Notes: generated by a model from the letters alone, not told the origin. Shown: positions 37,101 to 46,316, numbered from the stretch's first letter. The stretch: 64,000 bases of DNA from Rhodococcus sp. OK302 (GCF_002245895.1 NZ_NPJZ01000001.1:1041001-1105000); one strand, 5' to 3'. Numbers and translations are program-made.

Positions 37101-37847
37101 ATGTCCGTCATGAAATCTCCAGTTGCCGTGGTTACCGGGGCCAGCAGTGGCATTGGTGCCGCTACGGTGCGGCACCTCGTCAAGGAGGGGTTCGACGTGG
37201 TGATGGGCGCACGCAGAATGGATCGACTCGAGGAGTTGGCTCGTGAAACAGGCGCTCGCGCTGTGCCTCTCGATGTCACCGACGTCGCATCGGTCGACGC
37301 CTTCTGTGGCCAGATCGATCGCTGTGACGTACTGGTCAACAACGCCGGCGGCGCACTGGGAGCAGACAGCATCGCGGACGCCGACGAGGCAGACTGGACC
37401 GCGATGTTCGATGTGAACGTGCTCGGCGTACTGCGCGTCACGCAGCGCCTCCTCCCGCGTCTTCGTGAGAGCGAAAACGCTACCGTCGTCAGCATCGGGT
37501 CAATCGCCGGACGTGAACCGTATCTCGGAGGTGGCGGGTACAACGCCGCGAAACATGCTGTGACAGCACTTACTCGGGTGCTGCGCCTCGAATTGCTGGG
37601 CGAGCCCATTCGCGTTTGTCAGATCGACCCCGGCATGGTGGAAACCGAATTCAGCATGGTCCGCTTCGGCGGCGACAAGGCGCGCGCCGACGCCGTGTAC
37701 GCGGGCGCAGATCCGCTCACCGCTGATGATATCGCCGAATGTGTTGCCTGGGTGGTCACCCGGCCGAGCCGCGTCAATGTCGATTCGATGCTCGTCCTCG
37801 CTCGTGACCAGACATCCGCACAACGAGTGCACCGGAGGACCGTATGA
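37101..37847 (+). CDS. SDR oxidoreductase (candidate sulfoacetaldehyde reductase)
   Basis: A 248-residue classical SDR: cofactor motif TGASSGIG (12-19), GARR near residue 37 suggesting NADP(H), NNAG (80-83), Ser134, and Tyr147/Lys151 in YNAAK. It resembles YdfG-type enzymes that reduce small semialdehydes, the group that includes sulfoacetaldehyde reductase IsfD. GAGGAG precedes the ATG. It is the first gene of an operon with the importer (ATGA overlap) and divergent from the aminotransferase that would make its aldehyde. The specific substrate is inferred. Confidence 0.75.
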   Translation: MSVMKSPVAVVTGASSGIGAATVRHLVKEGFDVVMGARRMDRLEELARETGARAVPLDVTDVASVDAFCGQIDRCDVLVNNAGGALGADSIADADEADWTAMFDVNVLGVLRVTQRLLPRLRESENATVVSIGSIAGREPYLGGGGYNAAKHAVTALTRVLRLELLGEPIRVCQIDPGMVETEFSMVRFGGDKARADAVYAGADPLTADDIAECVAWVVTRPSRVNVDSMLVLARDQTSAQRVHRRTV

Positions 37848-38746
37848 CAACTACCAGCCCCGCGCCGGCGATCACGAAGACGCTACCCAGTGCTCCGGTA
37901 CCGGCAGTGTCACGGCCGCGCAAGAAGAAGTACTTTTCGCCGAGCCGGCTGCGCTCCATCGGAGTTCGGTGTGCGGCACTGTTTGCCTTTCTGGTGATCT
38001 GGTGGGGAATTACCGCCGCCGGTGTGATCGACGAATTGTTCCTTCCCTCGCCGGGTTCGGTGTGGGATGCGTTTATCAGGGCCAATACGTGGCATCAGGT
38101 TGCACCCGGAGTCGACCGCGAAGTACTCGGCGAGCAGAACTACTTCCTATGGGAGCATCTGATCGCCAGTGGGCAGCGCATTGCGGCCGGTGTCGGAGCG
38201 GCTGTCATCGTGGGACCGTTGATCGGTTTTGCGATGGGCATGTCGGTTCCGATCAGGACTTTCGTGGAGCCGTACCTGAACTTCTTGCGTGCATTGCCGC
38301 CGCTCGGATACATCGGTCTGCTGATCGTCTGGTTCGGAATCGGTGACACGTCCAAGATTTGGCTGCTTTTCCTCGCAGCTTTTCCACCCATCGCGATCGC
38401 CACGCTGAACGGCGTCACCTCCGTCAAGGTGGATCAGATCAATGCCGCGAAGGCGCTGGGCGCCAGCCGTACTCAGGTTCTCACCAATGTGGTCTTTCCG
38501 TCGACGTTGCCGGAAGTGATCAACGGAATTCGGATTGCCGTCGGATTTGCCTGGACGACGGTGGTTGCCGCGGAACTCAACAACGGTATTCCCGGTATCG
38601 GCGGACTCGCGTATCTGGCCGGCACACAGCTCAATACTCCTCTGACAATTGCGTGCATCATCGTTATCGGTTGTGCCGCACTTGTTCTCGACTCGGCCAT
38701 CAAGGCAGTGGGAACACTCGTAGCGCCATGGAAGGGTAAGGCATGA
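37844..38746 (+). CDS. ABC importer permease, TauC/SsuC type
   Basis: A 300-residue inner-membrane permease of the nitrate/sulfonate/taurine family with six hydrophobic segments. The start overlaps the SDR stop by 4 nt. The insertion between the first two segments (INTRO region with SPGSVWDAFIRANTWHQ) and LIVWFGIGDTSKIWLLFLAA are typical. The EAA loop reads QINAAKALGASRTQVLTNVV, which contacts the ATPase. With the next two genes it forms a complete importer, probably for taurine or a related sulfonate/omega-amine. Confidence 0.85.
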   Translation: MTTTSPAPAITKTLPSAPVPAVSRPRKKKYFSPSRLRSIGVRCAALFAFLVIWWGITAAGVIDELFLPSPGSVWDAFIRANTWHQVAPGVDREVLGEQNYFLWEHLIASGQRIAAGVGAAVIVGPLIGFAMGMSVPIRTFVEPYLNFLRALPPLGYIGLLIVWFGIGDTSKIWLLFLAAFPPIAIATLNGVTSVKVDQINAAKALGASRTQVLTNVVFPSTLPEVINGIRIAVGFAWTTVVAAELNNGIPGIGGLAYLAGTQLNTPLTIACIIVIGCAALVLDSAIKAVGTLVAPWKGKA

Positions 38747-39813
38747 TCAGCAATTCAGGACGCACGGCAATTGCAGTGATGACGGCTGCGGCCCTGGGAA
38801 CCACCCTCACCGGCTGTGTGGAAACGGGCCGTGGTGAGATGAGCCGCTCGATGGCCACTTCGGTGACTTGTCCTGTTGTGGTGGATGAATCGGTCACCAC
38901 GACTGCCCGCATCGGGTATCAGGACATTCCCAACGGTGATCTGATAGTCAAGGATCAGGGGTTGCTCGAGGCCTGTATGCCCAACGCAGACATCACGTGG
39001 AGCAAGTTCAGCTCCGGTCAGGATGTAGTGCAGGCCTTCGGTTCCGGAAGCCTGGATCTGGGAACGTTGGGTTCGAGTCCGGCAACAATGGCGTTGTCGG
39101 CTCCGCTGAACATTCCGATGCAGGTGGTGTGGATCCAGGATGTCATCGGAGAAGCGGAATCGCTGGTCGTGAAAGATCCGTCCATCACAACACTGGAAGG
39201 ACTGCGCGGCAAGAAGATTGCCACACCGTTCGGTAGCACGTCGCATTACAGCCTCCTTGCTGCTCTCAGTGCTGCGAACATGGCCGCGGAGGTCACTCTG
39301 ATGAGCTTGAAGCCCGATGCGATGCTCGGGGCCTGGCAGGGTGGGCAGATTGATGCCGCGTGGGTCTGGGATCCGACACTGTCAAAGTTGACCGCCGACG
39401 GGCACGTCATCATGAGTAGTGCCGATGTCTCTGAGATGGGTGCCCCCACGTTCGATTTGTCCGGTGCCACCACTGAATTCGTTTCTGCCAATCCGGAATT
39501 CATGGCCATGTGGACCAAGCTGCAAGACTATGCGGCCGGTCGGATCAACGCAGATCCCACGGGTGCGGCGGTGTCGATGTCGGCGCAACTCGGTATCGCA
39601 CCGAATCTGATCACGCCGCAGTTGGCCGGCTATACGTATCTGTCGGCCGCTGATCAGGCGAGCAATACCTACCTCGGTGGAGATTTCGCGCAGAGCCTGT
39701 CGGGGACTGCGAAGTTCCTTCTGGAGCAGGGAAATATCGACGCGGTCAGTCCCGGTAGCGCCTACGTCAGCGGAATCTACACGGACGCAGTGAAGAAAGT
39801 AGGCCAGCCATGA
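38743..39813 (+). CDS. ABC importer substrate-binding lipoprotein, TauA type
   Basis: A 356-residue binding protein with lipobox LTGC at about residue 26, so a membrane-anchored receptor. It has the TauA/SsuA-like course: ARIGYQDIPNGDLIVKDQGL, SGSLDLGTLGSSPATMALSA (ligand contact region) and a second lobe with GLRGKKIATPFGSTSHYSLL. The receptor overlaps both neighbours by 4 nt. Taurine is the favoured ligand because of the cluster; other aliphatic sulfonates cannot be excluded. Confidence 0.83.
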   Translation: MISNSGRTAIAVMTAAALGTTLTGCVETGRGEMSRSMATSVTCPVVVDESVTTTARIGYQDIPNGDLIVKDQGLLEACMPNADITWSKFSSGQDVVQAFGSGSLDLGTLGSSPATMALSAPLNIPMQVVWIQDVIGEAESLVVKDPSITTLEGLRGKKIATPFGSTSHYSLLAALSAANMAAEVTLMSLKPDAMLGAWQGGQIDAAWVWDPTLSKLTADGHVIMSSADVSEMGAPTFDLSGATTEFVSANPEFMAMWTKLQDYAAGRINADPTGAAVSMSAQLGIAPNLITPQLAGYTYLSAADQASNTYLGGDFAQSLSGTAKFLLEQGNIDAVSPGSAYVSGIYTDAVKKVGQP

Positions 39814-40631
39814 CTACCGCTGTCGATCTCAGCACCCGGGTAGTGCTCACCGATGTTCGGAAAGAATACGTCACCGCCGGCGAATCTGTCCTTGCGCTCG
39901 ACTCGACCAGCTTGACCTTCGAACCGGAAGAATTTGTATGCGTCGTCGGACCATCCGGTTGCGGTAAGACGACGCTCTTGCAGATGCTCGCCGGTTTTCA
40001 GGAGCCGACCGAAGGCACCATCATGGTCGGAAACACTCACATCAAGGGTCCCGATCCGGATCGTGGTGTGGTGTTTCAACATTCGAACCTGTATCCGTGG
40101 TTGTCCGTGCGGAAGAACGTGGAGTTCGGCCTGAAGATGCGGGGTGTGCCTCGCGCGGAACGTGCGGCTGAGGCTGATCGGATGTTGGAACTGGTGGGCT
40201 TGGAATTGTACGGCGACCGTAAGCCGTACGAGCTGTCCGGTGGTCAGCAGCAGCGCTGTCAGATCGCCCGCGTTCTCATCACCGATCCGCGAATCATATT
40301 GATGGACGAGCCTTTCGGTGCGCTCGACGCGATGACCCGCGAGAAGCTGCAACTCGAATTGCTCGATCTGTGGCGTGAGCGTCGTAAAACCGTGTTCTTC
40401 GTGACGCACAGTGTGGAAGAGGCAATCTTCCTCGGTACCCGAGTCATCGTGATGGGCGCTCGCCCCGGGCGGGTGATCTACGACCGCAAAGTGTGGTTCA
40501 AGGGCGACAATCAGCAGCCGACGGATACCGCGATCCGTTCGACACCGGAGTTCGTGGCGATGCGTGACGAGGTCGCCGCCAAGATCTACGAAGCCCAAGG
40601 TTTGATCGGCGCAACAGTCGCCTTGCACTGA
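39810..40631 (+). CDS. ABC importer ATPase, TauB/SsuB type
   Basis: A 273-residue ATP-binding protein. Walker A VGPSGCGKTTLL, Q-loop VFQHSNLYPWLSV, signature LSGGQQQRCQIARVL, Walker B IILMDEPFGALD and the switch His in VTHSVEEA are intact. The HSNLYPWLSV stretch is typical of nitrate/sulfonate/taurine ATPases. It completes the importer operon of SDR, permease, receptor and ATPase, all joined by 4-nt overlaps. Confidence 0.9.
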   Translation: MTTAVDLSTRVVLTDVRKEYVTAGESVLALDSTSLTFEPEEFVCVVGPSGCGKTTLLQMLAGFQEPTEGTIMVGNTHIKGPDPDRGVVFQHSNLYPWLSVRKNVEFGLKMRGVPRAERAAEADRMLELVGLELYGDRKPYELSGGQQQRCQIARVLITDPRIILMDEPFGALDAMTREKLQLELLDLWRERRKTVFFVTHSVEEAIFLGTRVIVMGARPGRVIYDRKVWFKGDNQQPTDTAIRSTPEFVAMRDEVAAKIYEAQGLIGATVALH

Positions 40632-40665
40632 TCGTTTCCAATTGACTTACTGTGGAGGTAATTTC

Positions 40666-41883
40666 GTGAAGGCTGTTCAGAAGAAGCGTGTTGTCCGACT
40701 ATCCAGCGGAACTCTGGCGCTGTGCGCGGCTGTATCGGCAGCTGCCTTTACTTCCACGGCGTCGGCTGAGGGATCTCTTTCCTTCGGGTCCGTTCAAGCC
40801 GCACCTCAGTTGTCGCCGGGAACATTGATCACCGCGCACAATCTGATCGAATCTGCGGCACTGCCCAGCGCCGCCAAGAACGAGCGCATCACGTACCTGT
40901 CTCAAAGTGCCTCCGGAGAACCAATTCTGGTGTCCGGAGTGGTCGCTATTCCCAAGACACCCGCTCCGGCGGGCGGCTGGCCGGTAGTCAGTTGGGCGCA
41001 CGGAACCACCGGTGTAGCCGATGCGTGTGCGCCGTCGGCAGATACCCCGAAGGGCCCGGTGCACGATTACCTTTCGGGGGTGGACCAGACGCTCGATAAA
41101 TGGGTCGCCAATGGATATGTTGTGGTGCAAACCGACTTCGAAGGGCTCGGCACACCTGGCGGGCATCCATACATGAACGGGACCAGCGCGGCCAACACCG
41201 TGACGGATATCGTTCGCGCTGCGCGGCAGATGGACCCGTCGGTCGGCAAGGACTGGTTTGCCATGGGACACAGTCAGGGTGGACAGGCGGCGGTCTTTAC
41301 CGCGGCACTCGGTCAGGAGCGTGCGCCCGAATTGAATCTGAAGGGCGCTGTGTCGGTTGCTCCCGGAAACGGAACTGCCAAGATTCCGGAGTTGGTGTCA
41401 TCCGGCAACGCGGCCATGTCAGGTGCGGTGCCGTTTGTTCCGGTCATCCTTCTCGGCGTCCAGGCAGCAGACCCGTCGATTATCGCCGAAGACTTGCTCT
41501 CCGACGAGGCGCAGCCTCTCCTCGAAGCGGCACGTACGGGTTGTCTCGCCGCGGTTCGGGCAGTGCCGCCGATACCCGTCAACCAGATCTTCCGTGCGGG
41601 AGCGGATCTCACGGCTCTGACGGCAAACCTGAACAAGCAGGAGTTGGCGACGGTGACACCCAAGGTCCCCACGCTGTTCGCCCAGGGAACTGCGGATGTG
41701 CTTGTCTCGGTGGGAAGTACAACCGGAGCGGTCAAGGATTTCTGCAGCAAGGGTTCGGAGGTCGAGTTCAAGACCTACGAGGGTGCTGATCACCGGGGAG
41801 CTATCGGGGCATCCTACGACGACGCCATGGATTTCACGACGAGGATGCTCGCCGGGCAGGCAGTGAACTCCGGCGCCTGCTAG
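40666..41883 (+). CDS. Secretory lipase-family alpha/beta hydrolase
   Basis: A 405-residue exported esterase starting at GTG 40666 after GGAGG. The signal peptide ends near TASAEG. The LIP-family core includes WAHGTTGVADAC, the nucleophile Ser203 in MGHSQGGQAAV, Asp in QGTADVLVSV and His in EGADHRGAIG. Cysteines at CAP and at the final GAC fit a disulfide. It lies 34 bp after the importer operon but carries its own RBS and is probably a separate function: hydrolysis of external lipids or esters. Confidence 0.85.
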   Translation: MKAVQKKRVVRLSSGTLALCAAVSAAAFTSTASAEGSLSFGSVQAAPQLSPGTLITAHNLIESAALPSAAKNERITYLSQSASGEPILVSGVVAIPKTPAPAGGWPVVSWAHGTTGVADACAPSADTPKGPVHDYLSGVDQTLDKWVANGYVVVQTDFEGLGTPGGHPYMNGTSAANTVTDIVRAARQMDPSVGKDWFAMGHSQGGQAAVFTAALGQERAPELNLKGAVSVAPGNGTAKIPELVSSGNAAMSGAVPFVPVILLGVQAADPSIIAEDLLSDEAQPLLEAARTGCLAAVRAVPPIPVNQIFRAGADLTALTANLNKQELATVTPKVPTLFAQGTADVLVSVGSTTGAVKDFCSKGSEVEFKTYEGADHRGAIGASYDDAMDFTTRMLAGQAVNSGAC

Positions 41884-41888
41884 TCGGC

Positions 41889-42266
41889 TCAGCGACCGTG
41901 ACGCTTTTCGTAGTCCTCACGGTCGCTGTCGGCGCGGCGCTGCGCCTTCTCGTTCAGCAGATCCGGATCGAGACCGTGGCTCAGGAGGCGGTGACGGCGG
42001 TAGATGGTGCCCAACGCCACGACAAAATAGGCCAGCGGGATGAGCAGTAGAGCCATCATGGCCAGGGGAATCCAGATCGGTCCCGGGATCAAGAGGAACA
42101 GCATGAGGATGAGCATCGCCGGCACGGTGAAACGAACGATGTAGCGGACCTGCGCACCCGGACCGACAAGATCGTTGCGAACCCAATCCTGGTAGGTGTC
42201 GGGGAGCGTCTTACCCAGAAGGTATCCGCAGTACTGGGGGAAACTCGGGCGGGTCTGTTCGGCCAT
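41889..42266 (-). CDS. DUF5313 membrane protein
   Basis: A 125-residue protein from ATG 42266, preceded by GGGAG. It has PQYCGYLLGKTLPDTYQDWV at the N-terminus, two adjacent membrane helices (FTVPAMLILMLFLLIPGPIW and MMALLLIPLAYFVVALGTIY) and a charged C-terminal tail. The layout fits the small actinobacterial DUF5313 family, of unknown function. It converges on the lipase gene and is divergent from the MFS gene. Confidence 0.7.
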   Translation of the reverse strand: MAEQTRPSFPQYCGYLLGKTLPDTYQDWVRNDLVGPGAQVRYIVRFTVPAMLILMLFLLIPGPIWIPLAMMALLLIPLAYFVVALGTIYRRHRLLSHGLDPDLLNEKAQRRADSDREDYEKRHGR

Positions 42267-42386
42267 ACTCCCAGGATAGTTGCCCCGTTCGGTCGGTTTA
42301 CGCCGGTGCCTGGAATATGCGTCGATCGACGTGTCGGAGCAAGTGGGCGCTTCTTTCGGGGGCGTTGAACCTGCAGAATTCTCACT

Positions 42387-43685
42387 GTGAGTTCTGAGAC
42401 CGCACGGCCGAAATCCGCCCCACCGCGCTTTCATCGTGCCTGGTCGGTTGCGATCGTGGCGTTTCTCGCTCTGGTCGGTGCGGCTAGCTTCCGCGCGGCC
42501 CCGTCGATACTGATCGAACCGCTGCACGAGGATTTCGGCTGGTCGCGGGCCAGTATTTCGGCTGCCGTCTCCGTGAACCTTGTTCTGTACGGCCTCACGT
42601 CACCGTTTGCGGCGGCGCTCATGGAGCGCTTCGGGATTCGGGCTGTTGTCACCTCGGCTTTGGTGCTGATCTCCCTCGGTAGCGGCCTGACCATCTTCAT
42701 GACATCGAGTTGGCAGCTCGTCCTGCTTTGGGGCGTTTTTGTCGGCCTCGGCACCGGATCGATGGCCCTGGCATTTGTCGCGACCATCGTCGACCGCTGG
42801 TTTGTCGAGAAGCGTGGGCTCGTGACCGGCATCCTGACCGCTGGCAGCGCGGCCGGTCAGCTGGTGTTCCTGCCCGTCCTGGCCAAGATCGCCGAAACCT
42901 ACGACTGGCAGAGCGTCGCCTTCACCGTCTCGTTCGCCGCGCTGGCCGTCGTGCCGTTTGTTCTCCTGTTCCTACGAAATTTCCCGTCCGACGTAGGTAC
43001 GACGCCTTACGGTGCGCCAGCCGATTACGTTGCCCCGGCCTTGCCCGTCCACCAACGAGGCGGCGCTGCGGGCCGCGCAATTTCGGTGCTGGTGACGGCG
43101 TCGAAAACCAAGGTGTTCTGGCTCCTTGCAGGAACTTTCGCAATCTGCGGTGCGAGCACCAACGGGCTCATCGGCACGCACTTCGTTCCGGCGTCGCACG
43201 ATCACGGCATGCCGATCACGACGGCCGCGTCGCTCCTGGCGGTGATCGGAATCTTGGACATGGTCGGGACTATCGCGTCGGGGTGGTTCACCGACCGGAT
43301 GGACTCGCGGAAACTTCTCGGCGTCTACTACCTGTTTCGCGGGATCTCGCTGCTTTTCCTGCCGTTGCTTCTCGCCAACACGGTCAATCCGCCGATGATC
43401 GCGTTCGTCATTTTCTACGGACTCGACTGGGTGGCGACGGTTCCGCCGACTGTCGCGCTGTGCCGGCAGCATTTCGGGGCCGACGCCCCCATTGTGTTCG
43501 GTTGGGTGCTGGCGTCGCATCAGATCGGTGCCGGCCTCGTGGCCTTCCTGGCGGGCCTGGTCCGCGATCAGATCGGCTCGTACGACGCGGCGTTCTATGT
43601 GGCGGGCGGGCTGTGTGCGATTGCGGCGGTGATGTCATTGCTGATCGCGAAGCGACCGAAACACGCGGTAGTTGTTTCTGTGTGA
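42387..43685 (+). CDS. MFS transporter
   Basis: A 432-residue major-facilitator protein with 12 predicted membrane helices. The loop between helices 2 and 3 reads ALMERFGIRAVV and the equivalent second-half loop is GWFTDRMDSRKLLGV. The N-terminal half resembles monocarboxylate/oxalate-type (OFA/MCT-like) carriers (APSILIEPLHEDFGWSRASI). Substrate unknown. The GTG start lacks an obvious RBS and may be translated from a near-leaderless transcript. Confidence 0.83.
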   Translation: MSSETARPKSAPPRFHRAWSVAIVAFLALVGAASFRAAPSILIEPLHEDFGWSRASISAAVSVNLVLYGLTSPFAAALMERFGIRAVVTSALVLISLGSGLTIFMTSSWQLVLLWGVFVGLGTGSMALAFVATIVDRWFVEKRGLVTGILTAGSAAGQLVFLPVLAKIAETYDWQSVAFTVSFAALAVVPFVLLFLRNFPSDVGTTPYGAPADYVAPALPVHQRGGAAGRAISVLVTASKTKVFWLLAGTFAICGASTNGLIGTHFVPASHDHGMPITTAASLLAVIGILDMVGTIASGWFTDRMDSRKLLGVYYLFRGISLLFLPLLLANTVNPPMIAFVIFYGLDWVATVPPTVALCRQHFGADAPIVFGWVLASHQIGAGLVAFLAGLVRDQIGSYDAAFYVAGGLCAIAAVMSLLIAKRPKHAVVVSV

Positions 43686-43763
43686 ATCGACACTGTGATC
43701 GGCACCACCGACGGGGTAGGTTGTGTGTAACTCAAGGAACTACTCACCAGTAGGGGTAAAGAA

Positions 43764-45317
43764 ATGCCTGCTCCGTCCGCTGCGACCTTCTCGCGGCTCG
43801 CCGAACTGATCGCCATCGACAATGTTGCCGATCGCCCGACGAAGTCCATTACCGAGGTGTTCACCGGCAAGGAGCTGGCGACCATCCCCGTCGGCACCGC
43901 CGACGATGCTCTCGCGGCCATCGCCCGTGCCCGAGTCGCTCAGAAGGAATGGGCCAAGCGTCCCGTCCTCGAGCGCGCTGCCATCTTCCATCGCTACCGC
44001 GATCTCATCCTCGAGAACCGCGACTCACTCATGGACATGGCTCAGGCCGAGACCGGCAAGTCGCGCACTGCGGCGCAGGAAGAAGTCCTCGACATCTCGA
44101 TGACGGCACGCCACTACGCACGCGTTGCCCCGAAGCTGCTGCGTCCGCGCCGCGTCTCGGGCATGCTTCCGGGTCTGACGAAGACCGTCGTCCGCTACCA
44201 GCCCAAGGGTGTTGTCGGCGTCATCTCGCCGTGGAACTACCCGATGACACTGGCGGTGTCCGACGCCATCGCTGCGCTGATCGCCGGCAACGCCGTCGTT
44301 CTCAAGCCGGACAGCCAGACGCCGTACTGCGCGCTCGCCTGCGTAGAACTGATGTACAAAGCCGGTTTGCCGCGCGACCTGTTTGCCGTTGTTCCCGGAC
44401 CGGGCTCCGTTGTGGGTACCGCGCTGGTCGAGAACACCGAATACCTGATGTTCACCGGTTCCACCGCGACCGGCCAGCTGCTGGCCGAGCAGGCGGGACG
44501 CCGTCTCATCGGCTTCTCCGCCGAGCTCGGTGGCAAGAACCCGATGATCGTCGCCGCGGGTGCTGATTTGCGTGAGGTTACGGACGCCGCCGTGCGTGCG
44601 TGCTTCTCCAACTCCGGCCAGCTATGCATCTCGATCGAGCGCATCTACGTCGAAGAGTCCATCGCACCCGAGTTCATTCGTATGTTCGGTGACCGCGTCA
44701 AGAAGATGAACATCGCAGCCGGCTACGAATTCGGCATCGAGATGGGCAGCCTCGTCTCCGAGGCTCAGGTCAAGGCTATCTCCGCCCATGTCGACGACGC
44801 AGTTGTGAAGGGCGCCACCGTTATTGCCGGCGGAAAGGCCCGCCCGGACATCGGACCGCTGTTCTACGAACCCACCCTGCTCACCGGAGTTCCCGCCGAC
44901 GCCGACTGCTACCGCGACGAGACCTTCGGGCCTCTCGTGTCGATCTACCCCGTCAAGGATGTCGAAGAGGCCATCGCCCAGGCCAATGACACCGAGTACG
45001 GTCTCAACGCCAGCGTCTGGGCCGGCAGCAAGGCCGCCGGCGAGGCAATTGCCGCACGTATTCACGCGGGCACCGTCAACGTCGATGAAGGCTACGCACC
45101 CACCTGGGGCAGCACCGCAGCGCCGATGGGCGGCATGGGTGTCTCGGGTATCGGACGCCGTCACGGACCCGAAGGTTTGACCAAGTACACCGAACCGCAG
45201 ACGATTGCAACCACCCGCATCATGAATCTTGGTGGGCCGCGCGGAATTCCGGCCAAGATGTGGGCCAAGCTCATGCCTCACGCCATCAAGATCATGTCCT
45301 GGGTTCCGGGCCGGTAA
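43764..45317 (+). CDS. gabD2: Succinate-semialdehyde dehydrogenase
   Basis: A 517-residue aldehyde dehydrogenase, almost the length of M. tuberculosis GabD2. Catalytic residues are visible: Asn158 in SPWNYPM, Glu254 in FSAELGGKNPM and Cys288 in FSNSGQLCIS; the coenzyme motif is TGSTATG. It oxidises succinic semialdehyde to succinate with NADP+, feeding the TCA cycle where the classical 2-oxoglutarate route is bypassed. A role on other aldehydes is possible. The SRPBCC gene starts 3 bp after its stop. Confidence 0.88.
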   Translation: MPAPSAATFSRLAELIAIDNVADRPTKSITEVFTGKELATIPVGTADDALAAIARARVAQKEWAKRPVLERAAIFHRYRDLILENRDSLMDMAQAETGKSRTAAQEEVLDISMTARHYARVAPKLLRPRRVSGMLPGLTKTVVRYQPKGVVGVISPWNYPMTLAVSDAIAALIAGNAVVLKPDSQTPYCALACVELMYKAGLPRDLFAVVPGPGSVVGTALVENTEYLMFTGSTATGQLLAEQAGRRLIGFSAELGGKNPMIVAAGADLREVTDAAVRACFSNSGQLCISIERIYVEESIAPEFIRMFGDRVKKMNIAAGYEFGIEMGSLVSEAQVKAISAHVDDAVVKGATVIAGGKARPDIGPLFYEPTLLTGVPADADCYRDETFGPLVSIYPVKDVEEAIAQANDTEYGLNASVWAGSKAAGEAIAARIHAGTVNVDEGYAPTWGSTAAPMGGMGVSGIGRRHGPEGLTKYTEPQTIATTRIMNLGGPRGIPAKMWAKLMPHAIKIMSWVPGR

Positions 45318-45320
45318 CGG

Positions 45321-45764
45321 GTGGAACGCGCAAGCGCATATATCGAGGCAACACCGTCAGCGGTCTGGGCAGTGGTCAGCGACCTCGAAGGAATGGGTCG
45401 CTTCAGTCCCGAAAACACGGGCGGCAAGTGGACTTCCGGAAAACCGGGGACCGTTGGTGCGAAGTTCACCGGCACCAACAAGCATGGTCTGATTCGCTGG
45501 AGTACTCGCTGCACTGTCACCGAAGTTGTTGACGGTCAGAAGTTTTCGTTCGAAGTGGACGAGTCGAAGGCTCGGTGGACGTTTCTCGTGGAACCCTCCG
45601 ATGCGGGAACTCTGCTCACCGAGACCCGCGAGGTCTTTGCGTCGGCGCCACTCCACGTGCGAATTCTGTCCGGAAGTGGAGTGCTGGGGCGGGACCGAGA
45701 TCAGCTGATGCAGAGCGGGATCGAAACCACGCTGGCGCGGATCAAGGGCTTTCTCGAAAAGTAG
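45321..45764 (+). CDS. SRPBCC-family protein (polyketide cyclase/START-like)
   Basis: A 147-residue protein starting at GTG 45321. The N-terminal ERASAYIEATPSAVWAVVSD and the later TEVVDGQKFSFEVDESKARW form the usual SRPBCC beginning and middle strands of a hydrophobic-ligand-binding cup. There is no signal peptide. It follows gabD2 by 3 bp and precedes a perfect terminator, so the two genes form an operon. Function unknown. Confidence 0.8.
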   Translation: MERASAYIEATPSAVWAVVSDLEGMGRFSPENTGGKWTSGKPGTVGAKFTGTNKHGLIRWSTRCTVTEVVDGQKFSFEVDESKARWTFLVEPSDAGTLLTETREVFASAPLHVRILSGSGVLGRDRDQLMQSGIETTLARIKGFLEK

Positions 45765-45772
45765 TACCCACA

Positions 45773-45811
45773 AAAGCGGGGCCGCACTCATGTCGAGTGC
45801 GGCCCCGCTTT
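45773..45811 (+). terminator. Perfect 17-bp hairpin terminator
   Basis: AAAGCGGGGCCGCACTC (45773-45789) and its exact complement (45795-45811) enclose a 5-nt loop and end in TTT. It closes the gabD2 operon. Confidence 0.92.
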
Positions 45812-45825
45812 GTCTGGTGTTCTGA

Positions 45826-46226
45826 TCAGCCGGCGGCGTCGATGAGTGCTGTGTAGATCCGTTCCGGTTCTTCGGCAATACGATTGAGTACGTACAGCCA
45901 CCACTCGGTTCCGAAGAGCACATATTCGCGAGTGGTGAAGCCCGCTGCGCTCAGGGCATCGAGTTGTTCGGTTCCAAGGCCCAGCAACATTTCGAACTCG
46001 ACATGGTCGGCCTTGAGTGCCGAATCATGTTCTGTGCATAGCGCTTCGATGATGTCGCGATCATGCGTCGCAATCGCAATCGGGTGACGAGCGTCCACGA
46101 TCTGTGACACGTACTTCAGGTAGGCGTTGCGCAATTGCGCGCTTCCGCGCGGATAGGCGATCGAAGCCGTCGTCAATCGAGCGCCAGACGCCGAAGTACG
46201 TCGGCAGCCTGGGCTTGCAGGTCCAT
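45826..46226 (-). pseudogene. Proline dehydrogenase remnant
   Basis: The open frame 45826-46176 encodes only the C-terminal part of a proline dehydrogenase: SIAYPRGSAQLRNAYLKYV, IAIATHDRDII, VEFEMLLGLG and YVLFGTEWWLYVLNRIAE correspond to the last strands of the FAD-binding barrel. About 200 N-terminal residues are missing. Immediately upstream, in another frame, MDLQAQAADVLRRLALD followed by a stop (from 46226) could be a further scrap. The Arg-Arg substrate motif appears reduced to LNRIAEEP. The gene is decayed and should not produce an active enzyme. Confidence 0.65.
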
Positions 46227-46295
46227 GTTCACGGCCTCAGCCTACGTTCGTGAGATGGCGGGAATTCTTCTCCCAACCCTTGCGTTCGATCTATT

Positions 46296-46316
46296 GTCGA
46301 TATATCGTCGATACGT
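46296..46316. promoter_or_regulatory. Operator-like repeat upstream of the Arg/Gly-rich gene
   Basis: GTCGATATATCGTCGATACG contains the perfect palindrome CGATATATCG overlapping the inverted repeat TATCG-T-CGATA. It is 32-52 nt before the ATG at 46348. Tandem TCGATA motifs of this kind are typical of PadR- or MarR-type operators; the regulator is not nearby. Confidence 0.4.
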
